Shown piece by piece: positions 25,947 to 34,157 of a DNA stretch of 64,000 nt. Each line of letters starts with the position of its first letter. Within the stretch, counting starts at the first letter, position 1. Under the pieces are notes generated by a model. It saw only the letters and a program-made list of their open reading frames with translations. It searched no databases and had not been told where the DNA came from. Made by a program: the position numbers and the translations under genes. Location of the stretch: contig NZ_CP033107.1 in the NCBI RefSeq assembly GCF_003856975.1, forward strand, positions 3,162,001 through 3,226,000, given 5' to 3'. The DNA comes from Plantibacter sp. PA-3-X8. GTDB lineage: Bacteria > Actinomycetota > Actinomycetes > Actinomycetales > Microbacteriaceae.

Positions 25947-26514
25947 CGTCCTCCTCCAAGTCATCGTGCCACTCAACTCCGGCGTTCACGTAACGGCGCA
26001 GTCTCTCTCGTACCGCCTCCGCACCATCGACGGCAGCCCTGACCAGTGCGATGTGATCTGGGGTGTCCTTCGACATGCCAAGGGTTGCCATCACCTCGTT
26101 CACCGGGTCGTTTCCGTGAACGAGATCAGTGTTCGGCAGTTTCAACGGGAGCAGAACCGCAATTGCTTCCTCGACCTCCGAGACGCTGGGTAACGAGGAG
26201 CCAACGGAGAGCACCCGCGCGTAGCGTTCTAGCTCGACCCGGTCGCCCGCAGCCATCGCCCCCAGGAAAACGAGACTCACGGGCCGCCGCGACGAGGCGA
26301 GGTCAAGAGACCGCGCCAAACCAGCCACCAGACGTTGAAGTCGCCGTGAAGGAACTTGATCGGTCATGATCAGCACAAGGTCGTGCGAACTGCCAGTCCC
26401 ACGAGCTGCTGCTTCGAAGTCGAACTCCGTACCGACGACGGTTAGGGGCTTAGCAAGCTTCTCGAAACCTGCTTTTTCCAAGACTGTGAGAACATCCGAA
26501 ATACCTGCCATCAT
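25939..26514 (-). CDS. Middle component of the SIR2-ABC operon (LmuC-like by position)
   Basis: A 191-residue protein with no domain I can name. It has an alpha/beta pattern: a first helix (SDVLTVLEKAGFEKL), TEFDFEAAARGTGSSHDLVLIM, helices with arginines, SLVFLGAM, and a helical C-terminal half ending in a strongly acidic tail (HDDLEEDDE). The ATG overlaps the stop of the SIR2 frame by four bases (ATGA), and its end overlaps the ATPase start by eight, so the three proteins should be made together. In Lamassu the gene of this size between effector and ATPase is LmuC (DdmB in Vibrio). Equivalence is inferred from position and size only. Confidence 0.7.
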   Translation of the reverse strand: MMAGISDVLTVLEKAGFEKLAKPLTVVGTEFDFEAAARGTGSSHDLVLIMTDQVPSRRLQRLVAGLARSLDLASSRRPVSLVFLGAMAAGDRVELERYARVLSVGSSLPSVSEVEEAIAVLLPLKLPNTDLVHGNDPVNEVMATLGMSKDTPDHIALVRAAVDGAEAVRERLRRYVNAGVEWHDDLEEDDE

Positions 26515-28271
26515 AAGCCCCCTGCGAGCTTGAACGCCTCGTACAGCTCATCGGGCGATGCCGTGCCGGCCACACCCGATGCAACGCTAAACCGCCCTGC
26601 TCCAGGCTTACCGCCCCGGCCGAAGCGCCCCCTCGGCGACCGAGTTTGAACGGGTGGCTCCTCGTCTGCCATGACAATCAGAACGTCAGGGTCGCCGGCA
26701 TCAAACGAGCCATCCACCTCAAGCTGCGTCAATGCGGCGCTGTCCTTTACAAAGAACACCCGCGTGTTCCTCTCGGATGTGGCCAAGCGCAAAACTCCGT
26801 CCTGCGGCAAGCTGCTATCTCCCGTGGAAGCCGACCACTGCCCTGAGGCAAGTCCTCGACCGACCAATGACAACGCAACGCCGAGTCGACCAAACTGCCG
26901 AGCCGGAAAATCGGGATCCAAGACCGCCTGAGCAGCTGGACGAGCAGACAACGGCTCATAACGACCACTTCGCGGAGCTGGAATCTGCCCAGTCCGAAAC
27001 ACTGCTAGCGCCAAGTTGACGACATCGACAATCCGAGCGGCAAAGGCACGTTGATGCCCCAGACGCTCCTCAGACTCAACTGCCTCAGGATGAGCAGGGT
27101 CGGCATGTATCGCTACCAAGTCCCTGAGACTGCGGAGATCATCCTGCAGCTGCTGAACAGCGGCATCCCCCCAGGTTTCCTGCACCTCCGGCTGAACCCA
27201 GAAGCTGAGCTTCTCAGTAAGCGAGGCGAGCACCAAGGCGAGCAAGGTGGGCTTACCGTAGGCGCCTAGAAGGGCAGACTGGGCGATCGCGGCTGCGTTG
27301 CCCTGGTAGCTCAAACCATATGTGATCTTGAGCAGGTTGCGGTGATACGCCTCAAGCTGCTCCTCGCTGAGAACCACGGGCGGCGGGGACGCCGGCCAAG
27401 GCCGAGCGAGGTCCTGGATAGCACCAGCAAACACGGTGTGGAGATTCGCGTCCTGTGCTGACAGACCCAGCATCAACGTCAACCGGTCCGTGTAGAGCAC
27501 CTCAAGGTGCTTGCGCATCGACCGATTCTCCGGCTGCTCAGTCCAACGCGAAATCTACGACTCGCGCGCAACTAGGAGTTGCCGGTACTCGCCCTGATTA
27601 TCTCGGGCGCGAACCGCGCAGCCGTGGAACTTGATGATCTCGATCGAGGGCCCCGCGTTACGGAAGTCATCGGGTTTTACAGCAACGCGAACTCGGGACT
27701 CGAACGCCGGCGTCAGTTCAGCCAAGGCTTTCTCCAGAAGTCCATCCCAGTTGGCAGTAACGGCAGACGAAACGAGCCCCTCCAACATGAGAATGGCGAT
27801 GCAGTAATGCTCGACGTCCGGAACGAGGTCCGGTGCCCCGTAGGTGTTGGGAACATCGAGCGCGGTCCACACCAGGTAGTCGTCAGGATTCGAGTCACCC
27901 ACCGAAACGTCAAGCACCTGCGAGTAGTTCGTTATGAGTGTCGAGACGATTCGCTCGCGCAAGGGCCAACTCGTGAATGTGGTTGAGAAGTCGAGGGTGT
28001 CCAGCTCCTCACGTCGCAAGGCGGCGAGTCGCAACACTTCGTTGAGCGCGGTCCGGTATTCACAGTCGTCGTCGCCGATGTCAATGTTCACCCGAAGGTG
28101 TTCGACGACGCTGGTGAGCAATTCAGCGACGTTCTTTACCCTGTCGCGCGAGATGCCCGAACCCAACCAGAGGACGTACTGACCCTCATTGAAGGCGGTG
28201 TTGAAGCCTGAGAACGCGGTGTGAAGCTTCTCGAGAAGGGCTACAACCGTGCGCGCCGGCCCCACTGTCAT
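26511..28271 (-). pseudogene. SIR2-like effector gene interrupted by an in-frame TAG
   Basis: One frame of 587 codons with an amber codon at position 239. The first part holds the SIR2-like NAD-binding features: VLWLGSGIS (33-41), TANWDGLLEKAL (172-183) and KFHGCA with His216. After the TAG the same frame goes on with ISRWTEQPEN...MRKHLEVLYTDRLTLMLGLSAQDAN, the closing part of the domain, then about 310 residues ending in a basic, Gly/Arg-rich stretch. CAG (Gln) to TAG is the simplest explanation. Such effectors deplete NAD on phage infection. Start ATG 28271 follows AAGGGGG. Without readthrough the product would be a truncated, probably inactive domain; re-initiation at ATG 27518 could give a separate C-terminal piece. 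Confidence 0.8.
27555..27557 (-). other. In-frame amber stop inside the SIR2-like gene
   Basis: On the minus strand the codons read GCG CGC GAG TCG TAG ATT TCG CGT. The frame is open on both sides for hundreds of codons, and both sides fit one SIR2-like domain. No pyrrolysine genes are seen in the window, so suppression is not indicated. Confidence 0.85.
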
Positions 28272-28622
28272 CCGTCCCCCTTCACTCGAAGCACTTCCGT
28301 GCCAAGCGGATTGTCCAGCATGCTGATGCGCCTCATGACTACCTTGCCATGCGCAGACAGACGTTGGAAGGGCCAAGAAAGCTGTGCTGGTCTAGTCAGC
28401 CTCAGAGGACAAGAACGGGCTCTCGATGAGCCGAGATCAATGTGTCGCCGTCTAGCGCTTTGGTCCACATCTTCGGGGGGGGGGGGGGGTACACCCCCCA
28501 ACCTACAAGAATTGGGCAATTCGCTCTTATGTTAGTCGGAGCGAAGTACCCCTACCGTGCGACCTTCCGGATCTCGGAAGGTCCGTTCGGCTCAGATTTC
28601 GGAAACTCCGAAAGAACAACGC
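28272..28622. other. Gap between the SIR2 operon and the large protein gene
   Basis: No gene is seen in these 351 bases. It should contain the promoter of the SIR2-ABC operon on the minus strand and the end of the large gene's transcript. AT-richer than the flanks. A 15-base G run and an adjacent C run lie in the middle (see next entry). An imperfect CGGAAG..CTTCCGGATCTCGGAAG.. repeat cluster occurs at about 28560-28615. Confidence 0.5.
28475..28489. repeat. Homopolymer of 15 G followed by TACACCCCCC
   Basis: Fifteen consecutive G at 28475-28489, then TACA and six C (28490-28499 region). The runs can pair as a hairpin, and such tracts change length by slippage. It lies about 205 bases upstream of the SIR2 start on the minus strand. 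Confidence 0.9.
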
Positions 28623-31600
28623 CTAGAAGTCCATCCCTTCCAGGAATCGACGTGCCTCCTCGTCGTTCCTTCTTCCTTCGTCGCGGTACGTCTCGGCAAT
28701 GTCACGGAGAGTGGCTGCGGTGCGCGGGTGTGAGGCTTGCACTGCCTCCGCCCACGCCGAGTACTTGTTAGCCAGGTCGTATTCCTGCTGCCCGCCTTCA
28801 GTCATCCCGCGAGATGTGACCCCTCGCTTGTTGTAGACCCCAATCGAGAAGCCCCGAGCCAGACGCTCGTCAGGTGCGTCTTCCAGAATGTCGCGAACTG
28901 GCAGCGCAGGATACGTTCCGTCCGGGTCTTCAGGTGAATGTGCGAAGACCTCCCCGATCTGCAGTTCTCCGATCTCGGTGCGGTCGGCTTCTGCAAGCAA
29001 CTCACGCGCGCCTTCTAGCCACTTACGGAGGGCGTTTGCCTCAACGACGCCTTCGTCATTCGTTCCAGGAACAACCTTCCACTCACGAAGAAGGCGAAAC
29101 GCATTCGACGCCAGGTTGGAATCTTCAGACGGCTTCTCGACCTGCTCCTCGTTCCTCGCGCTGGCGGGCCTGAAGACCATCTCGATCATCTGGACGAACG
29201 TCCGAGGATCTTTGGCGAGCAAACGCTGAAGTGCAGGCATTTCGGCGTCACGCTGAAGCAGTGGCAAGTAGCGCCACTCCAAGAGCGCGATTTGACCCTC
29301 ATCCACACCGCGGTGCTTCAGGAACGCGAGCAGTCGGGAGATGTCGTAGGCGGAGACGCGTCGCGCCTCAGGGTCGTCGCGAGTGCCGAACTCCTGAAGC
29401 GCCTTGATCACCAGAACCTCGTCAACCGCGCCCTCGTGCCGTGCGGCATACATGCTGAGCGCGTCTACGGCGATGGCTGCACGTCCGTGCTCAAGGAGGT
29501 TCTGGATTGCTTCGTTGATGTAGGGGAACTCCTCGCCACGGCCGTAGGGCGAAAACTCTGACCAGTACGCGTTGCTCACCGCCTCGTCGTAGTGCCGCAG
29601 CGTGTCCCAGGCAGCCGACACATCATCTGCGGACTGAAGAAGGCGAGATTGGAGTAGCGGTCTTGATTCGAACTGGTCGACCCAAGGGCGAATGTCGTCG
29701 ATCGAGCCGCGTAGGCGACGACGGACGAACCCCTCGGCAAACTGAACCGCGGCCCGGTCTTCGCTGTCGAGTTCCCCGATCACATCGGCATCGACAGAAT
29801 CGGTGGCTTTGGCCAAGGCTGACCCAACTGCCCATGGAAGCTCAACCGAGGCGGCGAGTCGGCGAACGCCCTCCAAGCCTTCCTCGGCGAAAACCTGTGC
29901 GATTCCTGCTGCGCGTCGCTCGCTCAAGGCAGCGTCGTACGCACGGAGTTCGTCGGCAGGTATGCCGATGTCGGGGTGCCAATCGTCGAACAGCCATCGG
30001 GTCATGTCTGACGGCCTGGCCGGAGTCAGGTTCTGCGCAACCTCCGCGAGCGGTCCGAGCCACTCCTCAGACAATGACCACTCAGCATCGGCGTACTCGC
30101 GTTGGTGTCTCACGTAGCTGCTCAGCGCCTCCCACAACGCAGTGCTCTGCTCGGCAGTTAGTTCGTTTACAGGGAGCGAAGACATGGCTGCGATCGCTTC
30201 GTTTCGAACATCCGGCGGAAGTCGATCGAACTTCGGGACGATCTGCTCCCAGCGCGCGGGGTCAGCCTTGGCGAAGCTAAGGAGGAGCGCCCCTGCCGCT
30301 TCCAGCGTCGCGAGAAGATCAGCGCGCGTCGCAGGTGTGGTCTCGGACGCCCACTCGCGAAATTCGGGAGTATGGCTCTGCATGCCGAACTCAGAGGTGC
30401 TCGGAAACAGCGAGAGCAGGAGATCCCACGAGACGCCTGGGTGGCGTCGAGTCAGGCTTTCCAACGTCTGGATACGAGCATCGAGCGAGGCAGACGTCTG
30501 GGGTGACCAGGACCTGAAGATCGCTTGCAGGCTCCCACTCGGTCGGTTGCTCAGGCGACCGCCAGGGTCGATCTCAGCTAATGCTGCGAGAGTCTCAGCG
30601 GCATACGCCATGTGCTGCTCCGACCAAGCAATCTCCTCAATCGCCCACAGCAATCCGGAGTGTGGACTGCTCACATTCCAGCGGTCATCGGTGTCCTGGA
30701 AGAATCGCTTGGCGAGCGGGTCGTCCCCCTGTGTGGCCTCCGAGATGGCTCGGAGGAACGCGTCCGGAGCTGCCTCTGCCAACAGAGGCAAGACGTCGGA
30801 AATCGACGTCCACAACTGCGCCTCCACGTCCTCGTTCGCACGAGTAAATAGGCTCAAGGCAACGCGCTCGGCCCATTCCCGAGCCGACCGCCCTCCGGCC
30901 AGGCGGACATCGTCGCCACGCGCGCCCAGTAAGGCGAGAGTCCGAGCCAATCCCTTTCGCAGGTTTAAAGAGTGCACCGGCGTCTTGCCATGCACGGCGG
31001 CGGCCCACCTGTCCTCTGCCGCGAGTTCGAGTCGCGGATCTACAGCCCCGAGAACGGTCTGAACAGCCCGTTCCAAGGAATCCAGGTCGCCATCGCTGAC
31101 TAGTCCGCGGGCCGTTCGCCACGAATCCTGAGGGGACGCAACGGCCCACGTCGAACCAACCTTTGTGAACAGTGGGTCGGGCCGACGGAGGGCTTGCCGA
31201 AGGCGCTCGTCCAGGTCTTCCGGCTCGTCCTCGCACAGGCCTGTGAGTACTTCGTTGTCGCCGCTCCGGGACTGGCTCCAGCCTCCTGCGAGCCACGCCC
31301 GTCGAACGCCGCGGTTCGCCAAATCCGTCGCCCATTCCCCTGGGTCGCGCTGACCAAAGCGCGTCGCCACGCGGCGCAACGCCTCCAGGCTCTTCGTGCC
31401 CGCTCGGACGTATCGGGCGAGACTCTCGGCCGGGACTCCGACTTCTGCGAGTGCCTGTTTAAGCGCCAGGTGGTCGTGCGGCGGCAACTCGATGTCGACG
31501 TCGCCGCCTGGGTCGGTGACCACGAAAACCACGTGATGGTTTTCGACCAGGTGGGCTTCTCGCTGCAGTCCCTCCTCGTATGGCAAAAGAATCAGGAGGC

Positions 31601-32396
31601 TGGACGTCCGGTCCAATCTGATGAGAGTTGGGCCATCGTGCACGAGCAGAGACCGTGCGAGGATCGGCTCCGCGTACTCCGGCCCGACCGCCATCATCGA
31701 GCACGCGGCAAAGGCCAGGCCGTCATCGACGCTGGCTGCGCGGATGTAGGTCCGGCCAACATCCTCGGCTAAGCGACGAACGAGGGCAGCGGCCGGATCC
31801 GCACGACCGGCGAGGACGACAGCTGGGGTCAGCGTCGGGTCAAACCCTCGGGAATACCTCCCCCACCAATCTTCGATCGACATTGCTCCCAGCGGTCCCA
31901 GGCCGAGCAACTCCGACAACCAGACTTGAACTGCAGGCGAGACCTCAAGCGCCTGCTCGATGTCGTCGGCATCGAGAACCCGGATGTCCCGCCAGACTCC
32001 CTCCTCCCGCTTCCGCTGCTCCCAGTCCTTCTTAGCGTCCCACCGCCGCGGGGTGACGAAGACGAAAGTGTGCTCCGCGGGGTCGATCCCCTGGGGGTCA
32101 TCACTCCTTGACCGGTAGTCGCTCTGAGCCTTCGCCGCGGGGTCGCCACCAACGCCCATCTCCCACACGCTCTCGCCCTCGGGCACGAAGGACGTCGCAC
32201 GGCCGGCTTCAACGAAACCGTCGTAGCCGGGGAGGCCGACCCCCTCGCCCCCGCGCATCTCCACCCGCTGCACCTGATCATTCTCGGCGCGGATCAGGCG
32301 TCTTACCAGGCGGGGCAGGTCGGCCTGGGCAGACCTGGTATCGGCCCATCGGTCGAGATCCGTCGCGTCGGCGAGATGCGGCAGTCCATGCGACAC
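28623..32396 (-). CDS. Large protein of unknown function with possible nuclease-like N-terminal domain
   Basis: A 1257-residue protein. The N-terminal about 160 residues contain a conserved-looking module: QVQRVEMRGGEGVGLPGYDG (to residue 60), SVWEMGVGGDPAAKAQSDY (77-95), HTFVFVTPRRWDAKKDW, and RVLDADDIEQALE. The D59 ... E79 ... K89 arrangement recalls PD-(D/E)XK nucleases, but this is a guess. A second region (about 190-330) alternates strands and helices like a nucleotide-binding domain but has no Walker A. The remaining 900 residues are helical and repeat-like. GTG 32396 is chosen because GGAGG lies five bases upstream; the longer frame to 32456 has no such site. I do not know a named family. 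It lies upstream of the SIR2-ABC genes in the island. Confidence 0.75.
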   Translation of the reverse strand: MSHGLPHLADATDLDRWADTRSAQADLPRLVRRLIRAENDQVQRVEMRGGEGVGLPGYDGFVEAGRATSFVPEGESVWEMGVGGDPAAKAQSDYRSRSDDPQGIDPAEHTFVFVTPRRWDAKKDWEQRKREEGVWRDIRVLDADDIEQALEVSPAVQVWLSELLGLGPLGAMSIEDWWGRYSRGFDPTLTPAVVLAGRADPAAALVRRLAEDVGRTYIRAASVDDGLAFAACSMMAVGPEYAEPILARSLLVHDGPTLIRLDRTSSLLILLPYEEGLQREAHLVENHHVVFVVTDPGGDVDIELPPHDHLALKQALAEVGVPAESLARYVRAGTKSLEALRRVATRFGQRDPGEWATDLANRGVRRAWLAGGWSQSRSGDNEVLTGLCEDEPEDLDERLRQALRRPDPLFTKVGSTWAVASPQDSWRTARGLVSDGDLDSLERAVQTVLGAVDPRLELAAEDRWAAAVHGKTPVHSLNLRKGLARTLALLGARGDDVRLAGGRSAREWAERVALSLFTRANEDVEAQLWTSISDVLPLLAEAAPDAFLRAISEATQGDDPLAKRFFQDTDDRWNVSSPHSGLLWAIEEIAWSEQHMAYAAETLAALAEIDPGGRLSNRPSGSLQAIFRSWSPQTSASLDARIQTLESLTRRHPGVSWDLLLSLFPSTSEFGMQSHTPEFREWASETTPATRADLLATLEAAGALLLSFAKADPARWEQIVPKFDRLPPDVRNEAIAAMSSLPVNELTAEQSTALWEALSSYVRHQREYADAEWSLSEEWLGPLAEVAQNLTPARPSDMTRWLFDDWHPDIGIPADELRAYDAALSERRAAGIAQVFAEEGLEGVRRLAASVELPWAVGSALAKATDSVDADVIGELDSEDRAAVQFAEGFVRRRLRGSIDDIRPWVDQFESRPLLQSRLLQSADDVSAAWDTLRHYDEAVSNAYWSEFSPYGRGEEFPYINEAIQNLLEHGRAAIAVDALSMYAARHEGAVDEVLVIKALQEFGTRDDPEARRVSAYDISRLLAFLKHRGVDEGQIALLEWRYLPLLQRDAEMPALQRLLAKDPRTFVQMIEMVFRPASARNEEQVEKPSEDSNLASNAFRLLREWKVVPGTNDEGVVEANALRKWLEGARELLAEADRTEIGELQIGEVFAHSPEDPDGTYPALPVRDILEDAPDERLARGFSIGVYNKRGVTSRGMTEGGQQEYDLANKYSAWAEAVQASHPRTAATLRDIAETYRDEGRRNDEEARRFLEGMDF

Positions 32397-32599
32397 GATG
32401 TCCTCCGTTCTGAATGGACCAAGCCTAGTCGCGGCACCGGCCACAGTCCGGGCCATGCAAGTGACAAGGGCTAGGTGTTGAGTGACGCTCGCAACAGGCG
32501 TCGCGATCCGAGTGCTGCATCATTTGGGCGGAAGACGCACTGGCGATGCCAAGCATCATGTCGTGGGAATCGTCCATCTCGCACATCACCAACTTCACT

Positions 32600-33214
32600 T
32601 CAGTCCCCCACTCCCCACGTGGGGCACCTCCGGGCTCCTTGGCCTGTGATGCCAGCATCAGGACCCCACCCCTGTTGACCGCGAGTTTCTCGTATCCTGA
32701 TGTGTCTCGGCTCTCTAGCTCTAGCAGGGGTTGCAGGTCTTCTCCTACCTGATTGTCCACTTCGCTTCCCCGCCAGCGGACGCACGTATGCGTGATCTCT
32801 GTTCACCGACTTGCGAATGTTGCAGATCAGGTGAGCGAGCACTGAGTTGTCACGCGTATGATCTCCGCCTCTCGACAGCGGCACGACGTGGTCCAAGCTC
32901 GCGCTCGTAGCGTCGGGATCGAGCACTTCGGGGTCGACCTGCTGTCCGCAGATACCGCAAAGCCAATGGTCTCGCTCGTACACCTCCCACTGGTCGAATC
33001 GCTCGATGGCCGCCTCCTCCCGCGCCTTCCGCTCATGCTTCGCCGCGTTGCTGCTGACTCGGCGTCGACGATCCATTTCCGCTCGGTAGCGAGCCGAGTG
33101 CGTCGGCGCAGGATAGCGCGGCGAATCGACGGGGCGGCGGCACAGCACTCCCAGAAGAAGTAGTCCACGCCGTCGGGCTGTCGGTCCGTAATGCGCTCGC
33201 GACGCCATGCACAC
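32600..33214 (-). CDS. HNH endonuclease, start uncertain, possibly decayed at the N-terminus
   Basis: The HNH core is clear: ERDHWLCGICGQQVD (two-Cys zinc knuckle), SLDHVVPLSRGGDH with the catalytic His, and NSVLAHLICNIRKS, whose His/Asn/Lys close the motif (residues roughly 80-140). A basic helical stretch (MDRRRRVSSNAAKHERKAREE) precedes it. Upstream of that, protein-like pieces occur in different frames (for example VDYFFWECCAA), so a frameshift may have separated an original cysteine-rich N-terminus. The start given is the longest GTG; ATG 33076 is a safer minimum. It could be a homing-type or restriction nuclease. It is the promoter-proximal gene of the island on this strand. Confidence 0.6.
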   Translation of the reverse strand: MCMASRAHYGPTARRRGLLLLGVLCRRPVDSPRYPAPTHSARYRAEMDRRRRVSSNAAKHERKAREEAAIERFDQWEVYERDHWLCGICGQQVDPEVLDPDATSASLDHVVPLSRGGDHTRDNSVLAHLICNIRKSVNRDHAYVRPLAGKRSGQSGRRRPATPARAREPRHIRIRETRGQQGWGPDAGITGQGARRCPTWGVGD

Positions 33215-33416
33215 AGCACGCCGTCGACTTGGAAAGTGTGGCTGAACAATGGCCTTGAAGCCGTTCGCCTCCTGGGATGTGCGGCCCGATCACCAAAGAT
33301 GAGTATTAGCCGTCGCTGGTGGCGCCGGAAACAAACATGTCGCCGCTTTCGGCAACGGCTATCACGACCCGCGCGGTGAAGTAGCTGTCGGGCACGTCCT
33401 AGACGAGGTATTCGGT

Positions 33417-33516
33417 GCAGTCGCTCATTCCCCATGCGGTGGCGCTTGCCGAGTGGGCCGGCGAGCGCGTCCCCGTGATTGAAGCGGGTCGAACGGCGCA
33501 CGAGGAGCGGTTCTGA
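33417..33516 (+). pseudogene. Second copy of the HxlR gene 3' end
   Basis: Reads QSLIPHAVALAEWAGERVP..EAGRTAHEERF and stops, 11 mismatches per 100 bases from the HxlR gene end at 23042-23141, several of them synonymous. No start or helix-turn-helix portion is present. It is a displaced 3' end of an HxlR allele from a related strain, carried or left by the island. Confidence 0.85.
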
Positions 33517-33546
33517 CCACCTGCCCGCGCTGCGAGCCAACGGAAA

Positions 33547-33578
33547 AAGTCCCGGAAACCAGATGGTTTCCGGGACTT
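33547..33578. terminator. Terminator, copy of the one at 23171
   Basis: AAGTCCCGGAAACC / AGAT / GGTTTCCGGGACTT, a perfect 14-bp stem. On the minus strand it lies three bases beyond the CCA end of tRNA-Pro and thus ends the tRNA transcript. Confidence 0.85.
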
Positions 33579-33580
33579 CA

Positions 33581-33657
<77 letters not shown>

Positions 33658-33878
33658 ATGCCATCTCCGCGGGCGGAGAAGACAACTCGAACAGTCTAGC
33701 GGATTCCGAGAGCGCTCCGTGACACGGCTCCGGCGACCACGGCCCGGCCCAGACAGGCCGCATTCGTCGGGTAGGAGGTCTCCCCTGCCCGCCCCCGCAC
33801 GGGGCACGCTACCGTGACTCGTCCGCGCCCGCGTGACAAGACAAACCGACCGATCCGGTCACCCGACGAAGGACCACC

Positions 33879-34079
33879 ATGCGCTACAGCCACTACTGGA
33901 AAGAGGTCCGCGTCGCGGCCCTCACCGCCCTGCCCGTGGCGATCGTCTCGGGCATCGTGCAGGTCAGCCGGAACACGCCGATCGACGACGCCATCATCGG
34001 CGGCGCCATCACCTTCGTCGCGTTGTCACTGCTCATCCCCGTGGTGCGCCACTGGCTGCACCCCGAGTCCCGCGGCTGA
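33879..34079 (+). CDS. Small two-helix membrane protein
   Basis: A 66-residue protein: a basic N-terminus (MRYSHYWKEVR), a hydrophobic helix AALTALPVAIVSGIVQV, a short polar turn, and a second helix AIIGGAITFVALSLLIPVV. AAGGACCACC precedes ATG 33879. Family unknown. It stands alone between tRNA-Pro and the convergent acyl-CoA ligase. Confidence 0.7.
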   Translation: MRYSHYWKEVRVAALTALPVAIVSGIVQVSRNTPIDDAIIGGAITFVALSLLIPVVRHWLHPESRG

Positions 34080-34157
34080 CCACCGCGACACGACGAGGCA
34101 TCTCCAGGACGCATCCCACGACGTGCCGAGAGAGACGGGCCTGAGCCCGGACAGCCG

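Larger units (their letters stand above)
23246..33416. mobile_element. Genomic island of about 10.2 kb in tRNA-Pro
   Basis: Bounded by direct repeats that include the 3' half of tRNA-Pro(GGG). The inside is visibly less GC-rich than the flanks, with more A/T-ending codons. All genes point the same way (minus): ATPase, middle protein, SIR2-like protein, a 1257-residue unknown protein and an HNH endonuclease. No integrase, recombinase or transposase gene can be found, so the island is either decayed or mobilised in trans. The first 286 bases (23246-23531) hold no gene. The DNA at 33215-33416 also shows no intact gene. Confidence 0.75.
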
